NCBI GenBank assembly: GCA_934527255.1
Contig: CAKTAM010000062.1
Coordinates: forward strand, 1 to 10,514
Source: an uncultured Oscillospiraceae bacterium
GTDB lineage: Bacteria > Bacillota > Clostridia > Oscillospirales > Ruminococcaceae
DNA: 10,514 bases
Reading direction: 5' to 3'
Position 1 is the first letter of the stretch, and every line of letters starts with the position of its first letter. The notes under the pieces are model-generated. The model did no database searches and was not told the origin of the DNA. It was given only the letters and a program-made list of their open reading frames with translations. The position numbers and the translations under genes were made by a program. Shown one piece after another: positions 6,207 to 10,514 of this stretch.

Positions 6207-6782
6207 TTACTGCGAAGCACCGTCAGCACTTCCCGCTGCCGGGTATCCGCCGGGCTGTCTGCGGCGGGGCTTTTTTACCGGCTGCAAAAACGACGGCAGC
6301 TCTGCCAGCAGCACACCGGCCAACAGCAGCGCCGCCAGCCCGCGCGGCGTACGCGCCCACGCCAGCACCGCGCCAAGGCAGCCAACGCGCAGCCGTACCC
6401 GGCCCAGCAGCTGCCCCGAGGTCACCCCGGCCGCCCGCACCGCCGTAGCCCCGGCGTTGCCCAGCGTATAGGAACGCCCACCGGCCAGCATCACCCGGCC
6501 CAGCAGCACGCCGCCGTCATCGCGGTAGGCGACCAGCTCGCCCGCCGCATACGGTTCGCCTGCCTGTAGAAAAAGCAGATCGCCCCGGTTCAACAGCGGC
6601 TGCATGGCATCATCCGATACCGTGCACACCGTCCAGCCGCCCAGCACCGGGCAATCCGTATCCTGCAGGCGGCCCGCCGCCTGCAGGCACACCGCAGGCA
6701 GCAGCAATGCCAGCAGCACCAGCACGCACAGCCCGTTGAGCAGCGCCGCCACGCGGCGGATCACCATGGCCGATCTTTTCAC
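6207..6782 (-). CDS. Signal peptidase I-like protein lacking catalytic residues
   Basis: Read from the GTG at 6782, this is a 191-residue protein with an N-terminal membrane helix (about 11-32), a beta-rich domain and a C-terminal helix (about 147-163), the layout of SipW/ER-type signal peptidases. 'TVSDDAMQPLLNRGDLLFLQ' aligns with the box that holds the catalytic Ser-Met-x-Pro, but alanine (A59) stands where serine should be. 'VLLGRVMLAGGRSYTLGNAG' aligns with the Thr-His-Arg...Thr-Lys-Gly-Asp-Ala-Asn box: glycine (G95) replaces the histidine and N109 the aspartate. The fold is probably kept but peptidase activity is not expected. The GTG start is chosen because AAGGAGG lies 7 nt upstream; an in-frame ATG five codons later fits worse. 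The gene follows the GH109-like gene by 43 nt in an apparent operon. The Arg/Lys-rich tail is unremarkable. The family call is fairly sure, the inactivation a strong inference. Confidence 0.72.
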   Translation of the reverse strand: MKRSAMVIRRVAALLNGLCVLVLLALLLPAVCLQAAGRLQDTDCPVLGGWTVCTVSDDAMQPLLNRGDLLFLQAGEPYAAGELVAYRDDGGVLLGRVMLAGGRSYTLGNAGATAVRAAGVTSGQLLGRVRLRVGCLGAVLAWARTPRGLAALLLAGVLLAELPSFLQPVKKPRRRQPGGYPAAGSADGASQ

Positions 6783-6789
6783 AGGCAAA

Positions 6790-6796
6790 CCTCCTT
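6790..6796 (-). promoter_or_regulatory. Ribosome-binding site that sets the GTG start
   Basis: On the minus strand AAGGAGG stands 7 nt before the GTG at 6782-6780. This decides against the upstream in-frame start at 6962, which overlaps the GH109-like gene by more than 130 bp. Confidence 0.8.
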
Positions 6797-6825
6797 GCCG
6801 CAGCCGCCCGGTTCGGCAGCCGCAC

Positions 6826-8100
6826 TCATTTTTCCGATGGGGTCTCAAACAGATCGGTGCAGACCTCATCCAGACAATACGGCGTGCGCAGCCACGGCTC
6901 GCGGTGCAGCCAGCGGCCGTTGGTAAAATCCGGAAAAGCGACGGGGGCGCTGCCCTGCGCAATCGACTGCTCCGACAGCACCGTCACCGCCATCCACGCC
7001 GCCGCGTCATACACATCGGTCGGGCAGGCCGTTCCGGCCAGCATGCTTTCCACAAAGGCACGCAGAACCAGCCAGTCCATGCCGCCGTGGCCGCCCTTGA
7101 CGCCCTCCTGCTCAAACCGCTTCCACAGCGGGTGCTTATATTTTTCGTAATAGGGGGCAAAATCCTCCGGCGTATGGGCCCAGCTTTCCCCGCCGCCGTG
7201 GCCGTCAAAGAAAATGCGGCCGCCGTCCTCCATCCACATACCGCGGGTGCCGCGCACACTGCCGAACCGGCTGTAATAGCGCGGCAGTGTGGTGTCATGC
7301 GTCAACAGGATGGTCTCGCCTCCGGCGCAGCGGATCATGGTCTGCACGATGTCGCCCTCGGCCCAGTCGGCGCCGGTCATATCGTAGTCTGCGCCCTTTT
7401 CGCGCTGGAGATAATCGTTCAGGCCGCGCGCCTTGCTGGCCATGGAGACCAGCGACACCATACGGTTGCCGCGGTTGATGCCAAGATATTTGGCCATGGG
7501 GCCAATGGCATGGCCGGGGTACAGCTCGCCGTTGCGGTGACGGTAATTGTCAAAGCGATAGTGGCGGTTCTCCCGCCCAAACGACACCTCGTCGCGCAGG
7601 TCATGGCCATAGCCGCCCTCCACATGAACGATCTCGCCGAACAGCCCCTGGCGGATCATGTTCAGCACGGCCATTTCATTGCGGTCATAGCAGCAGTTTT
7701 CCAGTGCCATACAGGGCACACCGGTCTCCTCGCTGGCACGCACCAGTGCCCACAGCTCCTCCAGCGAAGCGCCGCCGCCGCACTCGATGGCGGCATATTT
7801 TCCGGCGCGCATGGCCTGCACAGCCACCGCGCAGTGCGCCGCCCAGGAGGTGGAGATCAGCACCCCGTCCACATCCGGCCGCTGCAGCATGGCCGTATGG
7901 TCGGTATATGCCGTCGCTGCTTCACCGGTGGTCTTGCGCACCAGCTCGGCCGCCGCCTGCGCCCGGTCGGCATAGGGGTCGCACACGGCGACCACGCGCA
8001 CATCCTCCATTTCCAACAGCAGCGGCAGCAGGCTCATGCCGCGGCCGCCGCAGCCCGCCACAGCAATGCGGGCCGTCGTTCTGGGGTGATTTTCAAACAT
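6826..8100 (-). CDS. Gfo/Idh/MocA-family protein, GH109-like
   Basis: This 424-residue protein has an N-terminal Rossmann fold: 'RIAVAGCGGRGMSLLPLL' binds NAD, followed by 'VVAVCDPY' and 'VDGVLISTSWAAHC'. The C-terminal part matches the GH109 branch, whose characterised members remove alpha-linked N-acetylgalactosamine by an NAD-dependent mechanism. Shared blocks are 'MALENCCYDRNEMAVLNMIR', 'GLFGEIVHVEGGYGHDLRDE', 'RNGELYPGHAIGPMAKYL' with the conserved His of the HxxGP motif (H197), and 'INRGNRMVSLVSM'. There is no signal peptide, so it should work in the cytoplasm, perhaps on imported amino sugars. A plain dehydrogenase or another glycoside-processing member of the superfamily is the alternative. 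The start is supported by a purine-rich AGGAAGAGGA site. It is the first gene of a minus-strand pair, driven from the promoter at 8151-8179. Confidence 0.85.
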   Translation of the reverse strand: MFENHPRTTARIAVAGCGGRGMSLLPLLLEMEDVRVVAVCDPYADRAQAAAELVRKTTGEAATAYTDHTAMLQRPDVDGVLISTSWAAHCAVAVQAMRAGKYAAIECGGGASLEELWALVRASEETGVPCMALENCCYDRNEMAVLNMIRQGLFGEIVHVEGGYGHDLRDEVSFGRENRHYRFDNYRHRNGELYPGHAIGPMAKYLGINRGNRMVSLVSMASKARGLNDYLQREKGADYDMTGADWAEGDIVQTMIRCAGGETILLTHDTTLPRYYSRFGSVRGTRGMWMEDGGRIFFDGHGGGESWAHTPEDFAPYYEKYKHPLWKRFEQEGVKGGHGGMDWLVLRAFVESMLAGTACPTDVYDAAAWMAVTVLSEQSIAQGSAPVAFPDFTNGRWLHREPWLRTPYCLDEVCTDLFETPSEK

Positions 8101-8126
8101 CCGTTCCTCTTCCTTTCCAAAAAATG

Positions 8127-8155
8127 TTGCAAATTGAAAGCTTCTGTTCTATGAT
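8127..8155 (+). promoter_or_regulatory. Promoter for the phosphodiesterase/methyltransferase pair
   Basis: TTGCAA (8127-8132) and TATGAT (8150-8155) are 17 bp apart. Transcription would begin near 8162, giving a leader of about 100 nt before the ATG at 8263. The -10 box coincides with the -10 box of the opposing promoter. Confidence 0.65.
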
Positions 8156-8179
8156 AAAGGGCAGTGGGAAAAAACGCAA
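8151..8179 (-). promoter_or_regulatory. Promoter for the GH109-like gene
   Basis: On the minus strand TTGCGT (8174-8179) and TATCAT (8151-8156) are 17 bp apart. Transcription would begin near 8144, about 44 nt before the ATG at 8100. It shares five of six -10 base pairs with the plus-strand promoter. Confidence 0.65.
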
Positions 8180-8219
8180 CACCCAAACCGTAAAATCGGA
8201 TGATTTTTCACATTTTTTG

Positions 8220-8245
8220 CCGGAACGGCCCACAAGGGCCGCCGG
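8220..8245 (+). promoter_or_regulatory. Leader hairpin abutting the phosphodiesterase ribosome-binding site
   Basis: CCGG (8220-8223) pairs with 8242-8245 and CGGCCC (8226-8231) with GGGCCG (8236-8241), around the loop ACAA with a two-base bulge. The 3' arm ends exactly where the AAAAGGAGG site (8246-8254) begins. The upstream T-run (8213-8218) could pair with part of that site. A role in translation control is inferred. Confidence 0.4.
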
Positions 8246-8254
8246 AAAAGGAGG
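8246..8254 (+). promoter_or_regulatory. Ribosome-binding site of the phosphodiesterase
   Basis: AAAAGGAGG lies 8 nt before the ATG at 8263. It fixes the start there rather than at the in-frame ATG at 8200, which falls in the leader and has no such site. Confidence 0.8.
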
Positions 8255-8262
8255 CTTTTTGC

Positions 8263-8991
8263 ATGAATACCGTATCGTTCCGCCGTCATTCTCCCGTGCG
8301 CATGGTCGCTCACCGCGGCGTCAGCGGGCTGGAGACCGAAAACACCTGCGCCGCCTTCGTGGCCGCCGGAAACCGCAGCTATTTTGGCGTGGAAACGGAT
8401 GTACACGTCAGCGCAGACGGCCGGTTCATCATTTTTCACGATGACAACACCCAGCGCGTCGGGCTGGAGGATCATGTGATCGAACAGACCGATGCCGCCG
8501 TTCTGCGCGCCATGACCCTGACGGACCGGGACGGCGGCGGCAAGACCCGCAGCGACCTGCGCATTCCGCTTCTGTCCGAGTATGTGCGCATCTGCCGCAA
8601 ATATGAAAAGACCTGCGTTCTGGAGCTGAAAAACCCGATGACACCGCAGGCCATTGCCGGTATTGTAGAGAATATTCGGGCCGAGGGCTGGCTGGAGCAG
8701 GTCATTTTCATCTCGTTCGCACATGAAAACCTGGTGGAGCTGCGCCGTCTGCTGCCGCAGGCCAGGCTGCAGTTTCTGACCGGCGACGCCGCCGATGAGG
8801 CCCTGCTGGCCCGTCTGCTGCCGTGGCGGCTGGATCTGGACATCCACTACCCCGCGCTGACGCAGGAGGGGCTGGCTCTGATGCACGCCAACGGCGTAGA
8901 GGTCAACTGCTGGACGGTGGACGACCCCGCCGACGCCGAGCGGCTGAGCGGCTGGGGCGTGGATTACATCACCAGCAACATTCTGGAATGA
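8263..8991 (+). CDS. Glycerophosphodiester phosphodiesterase (GDPD) family protein
   Basis: This 242-residue cytoplasmic protein should hydrolyse glycerophosphodiesters from phospholipid turnover to glycerol 3-phosphate and an alcohol. Family motifs appear in order: catalytic 'VAHRG' (H17, R18), 'ETENTCAAF' as a version of PENT-x-x-AF, 'FGVETDVHVSADGRFIIFHD' with metal ligands E44 and D46 and catalytic H59, 'VLELKNP' with E121 and K123, and C-terminal 'VNCWTVDD' and 'GVDYITSN'. There is no signal peptide or lipoprotein box, unlike secreted GlpQ, so it resembles the cytosolic UgpQ type in location. The length is normal. The start is fixed by AAAAGGAGG at 8246-8254. It heads a plus-strand pair with the methyltransferase gene 68 nt downstream and shares its promoter region with the GH109-like gene. 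The exact head group cannot be told from the sequence. Confidence 0.92.
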   Translation: MNTVSFRRHSPVRMVAHRGVSGLETENTCAAFVAAGNRSYFGVETDVHVSADGRFIIFHDDNTQRVGLEDHVIEQTDAAVLRAMTLTDRDGGGKTRSDLRIPLLSEYVRICRKYEKTCVLELKNPMTPQAIAGIVENIRAEGWLEQVIFISFAHENLVELRRLLPQARLQFLTGDAADEALLARLLPWRLDLDIHYPALTQEGLALMHANGVEVNCWTVDDPADAERLSGWGVDYITSNILE

Positions 8992-9059
8992 CCCTCTGCC
9001 AACGGGGAATGCGGCGGCCCGTCGGCTTTTTCACGCCTTGCCGCAGAAAGGCGGATACC

Positions 9060-10301
9060 ATGAACGACACCACACAAAGGCTGTGCGAACAGCTGCAGGC
9101 CCTGCTGGATGCCGGGGTGGACAGAATGATCTGGAGCAAGCCTGCCGCCCGCCAGCCGGAATGGCGGCGTGCCGAGCTGGTGCGCCGCACCCTGCGCGGC
9201 CAGCCCATGTGGCAGCTGGCCCGCTACACACAAAAGCAGGTGTTCCACCAGAATCTTTCCGTGGAGGAAACGCCCGCCGCGGCTGCGCAGCTGGGCGGTG
9301 TGTTTTTGCAGCTGAACGCCTTTTCGCCCGATACCGAGTATACGCTGCTGCTCTCCCGCAAGGGGCAGCTGACCGTACGCCGCCACCCGCGCGCTGCCCG
9401 GCCGGAGCCTCCTGCTGCCCGGGCTGCCGGGGCTGCTGGGGCCGCCGCCGAAACGCACGACCGGCAAAAGGCTTACCTGCTGCCCGAGGGCACGCCCATT
9501 CCGCCGCTGGTGGATATGGGCATCTTTACACCGGACGGCCGCGTGGTCAAGGCACGGTATGACAAATTCCGGCAGATCAACCGGTTTCTGGAGATTATTG
9601 ACGATGCCTTGAAGGGCAGTGCACCGCGACGCCTGAACGTCATCGACTTCGGGTGCGGAAAATCGTATCTGACCTTTCTTTTGTACCATTATCTGCGTCA
9701 TGTGCGCGGCATGGAGGTGCAGATGATCGGCCTTGACCTGAAGGCTGATGTGATCGAGCACTGCAGCGAGGCCGCCCGCCGCTATGGCTATGACGGGCTG
9801 CGCTTTGAGCTGGGCGACATCAACGGATACCGCGCCCCCTTTGCGGTGGATATGGTCGTCTGCCTGCACGCCTGTGACACCGCCACCGACTATGCCCTGT
9901 ATAACGCGCTGCAGTGGAACGCCCGCATGATCTTCTGCGTGCCCTGCTGCCAGCACGAGCTGAACGCCCAGCTGAAGCCGCAGTCGCTGACCCTGCTGTC
10001 GCGGTACGGCATTGTGCAGGAGCGCTTTGCCGCGCTGGCGACGGATGCCATCCGCGGGCGGCTGCTGGAATACTGCGGGTACAAAACCCAGCTGCTGGAA
10101 TTCATCGACCTTGCCCACACCCCCAAGAACCTTTTGATCCGGGCGGTGCGCCGCCCACAGCTGGCCGCGCACCGGGAGTTTCCGCCCCGTGCGGACGCTT
10201 TGACCGAAGCGCAGAAAAAAGCGCTGGCCGAGGTGCAGGCCCTGCTGCAGGAATTTGCCGTGCAGCCCACCCTGTGCCGCCTGCTGCAGCTGTCGCTGTA
10301 A
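9060..10301 (+). CDS. SAM-dependent methyltransferase, Methyltransf_32 type
   Basis: This 413-residue protein is a predicted class I methyltransferase of the Methyltransf_32 type, the group that also includes eukaryotic METTL25- and GSTCD-like proteins. Its substrate is not known. The N-terminal 110 residues are a family-specific region. Residues 112-130 form an Ala/Arg/Gly linker built on a short DNA repeat. Then come 'VVKARYDKFRQINRFLEIID', the SAM-binding 'VIDFGCGKSYLTFLLYHYL' (about 194-212), 'IGLDLKADVIEHC', 'VVCLHACDTATDYAL' (about 267-280) and the cysteine motif 'VPCCQHELN' (294-302). All hallmark motifs are intact. The start at 9060 has a GAAAGGCGG site just upstream; longer in-frame extensions overlap the phosphodiesterase gene. 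With no terminator between them, it is probably cotranscribed with that gene. A terminator follows at 10447-10496. Confidence 0.9.
   Translation: MNDTTQRLCEQLQALLDAGVDRMIWSKPAARQPEWRRAELVRRTLRGQPMWQLARYTQKQVFHQNLSVEETPAAAAQLGGVFLQLNAFSPDTEYTLLLSRKGQLTVRRHPRAARPEPPAARAAGAAGAAAETHDRQKAYLLPEGTPIPPLVDMGIFTPDGRVVKARYDKFRQINRFLEIIDDALKGSAPRRLNVIDFGCGKSYLTFLLYHYLRHVRGMEVQMIGLDLKADVIEHCSEAARRYGYDGLRFELGDINGYRAPFAVDMVVCLHACDTATDYALYNALQWNARMIFCVPCCQHELNAQLKPQSLTLLSRYGIVQERFAALATDAIRGRLLEYCGYKTQLLEFIDLAHTPKNLLIRAVRRPQLAAHREFPPRADALTEAQKKALAEVQALLQEFAVQPTLCRLLQLSL
9393..9449 (+). repeat. In-frame 9-nt repeat inside the methyltransferase gene
   Basis: GCTGCCCGG occurs at 9393-9401 and 9414-9422. The second copy is followed directly by GCTGCCGGG (9423-9431), GCTGCTGGG (9432-9440) and a degenerate GCCGCCGCC. 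Each unit is three codons (Ala-Ala-Arg or Ala-Ala-Gly), so a gain or loss would keep the reading frame and change only linker length. Confidence 0.65.
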
Positions 10302-10446
10302 GCCGCACCCCCTGCGCCGTGCCAAATGCGGCGGCACCGCTCCCGTGTTGGCCGCCAAAAAGGTGAACCGCATGTCCCCCCCCGGCGCTTTTCCGTGCCA
10401 ATGGCCGACGGCAGCGATACCAAAGTGTGTCGGCCCTTCTATCACG

Positions 10447-10496
10447 AAAAAGACTGCCATAAAGAAGCTTATGCTTTCTTACGGCAGTCTTTTTTT
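10447..10496 (+). terminator. Rho-independent terminator after the methyltransferase gene
   Basis: AAAAAGACTGCC (10447-10458) pairs with GGCAGTCTTTTT (10483-10494). The stem continues inward with mismatches (ATAAAGAA against TTTCTTAC), and a run of seven T (10490-10496) follows. A-rich sequence before the stem gives some T-run on the minus strand too, so it may serve a gene converging from beyond the window. Confidence 0.88.
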
Positions 10497-10514
10497 GCGG
10501 TGTCTATTGGCAGC

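Noticed and set aside
6783..6962. Upstream extension of the signal-peptidase-like gene to an ATG at 6962
   Set aside because: It would overlap the GH109-like gene and is Arg/Cys-rich without sense; AAGGAGG points to the GTG at 6782.
6604..8154. Plus-strand frame of 516 codons opposite the GH109-like gene
   Set aside because: Longest frame in the window but a shadow: Ala/His-rich, no ribosome-binding site, and it overlaps two minus-strand genes with proper starts.
10302..10446. Possible short gene starting at the ATG at 10371
   Set aside because: The frame has no ribosome-binding site at proper spacing and runs straight through the terminator at 10447-10496.
8964..10460. Minus-strand frame of 498 codons opposite the methyltransferase
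   Set aside because: Overlaps the methyltransferase and its terminator, has no domain, and the plus-strand protein has intact family motifs.

Overview
The window looks like chromosomal DNA from a high-GC gut Firmicute of the Oscillospiraceae/Ruminococcaceae type (Faecalibacterium/Gemmiger/Subdoligranulum-like). This is an inference from the strong AGGAGG ribosome-binding sites, sigma-A promoters with 17-bp spacers, GC- and Ala-rich proteins, and families usual in Firmicutes (YugP-type zinc peptidase, Amidase_3, SipW-like signal peptidase fold). Genus and species cannot be fixed from the sequence alone.

Layout. (1) 1-1621 is a left segment of more moderate GC: the 3' end of a DUF3137-family gene, a translationally coupled 64-aa membrane protein, about 480 bp of AT-richer DNA without a supported gene, and a calcineurin-like phosphoesterase interrupted by an in-frame TGA. 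(2) 1622-2021 is a gene-free stretch ending in a good promoter. (3) 2022-3119 is an MscS-family channel (+), convergent with (4) a membrane-anchored N-acetylmuramoyl-L-alanine amidase on the minus strand (3469-4866); a hairpin terminator lies between them. (5) A divergent intergenic region holds an amidase promoter with a palindrome in its spacer and a TATAAT promoter for (6) a very acidic 72-aa protein and a YugP-type membrane zinc peptidase (5192-6132). (7) A 19-bp perfect-stem terminator separates these from a convergent minus-strand pair: a GH109/Gfo-Idh-MocA protein (6826-8100) followed by a signal-peptidase-fold protein that has lost its catalytic residues (6207-6782). (8) From a promoter region in which both strands share one symmetric -10 element, a plus-strand pair runs the other way: a glycerophosphodiester phosphodiesterase and a Methyltransf_32-type SAM methyltransferase (8263-10301), closed by a terminator at the right edge.

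The theme is mostly cell-envelope and housekeeping: osmotic safety valve, peptidoglycan hydrolase, membrane protease, phospholipid head-group breakdown and amino-sugar metabolism. I see no CRISPR array, tRNA, rRNA, transposase or phage structural gene, and no clear multi-gene novel system. The most unusual items are the catalytically dead signal-peptidase-like protein, the nonsense-interrupted phosphoesterase, the symmetric bidirectional promoter, and a hairpin abutting the ribosome-binding site of the phosphodiesterase gene.
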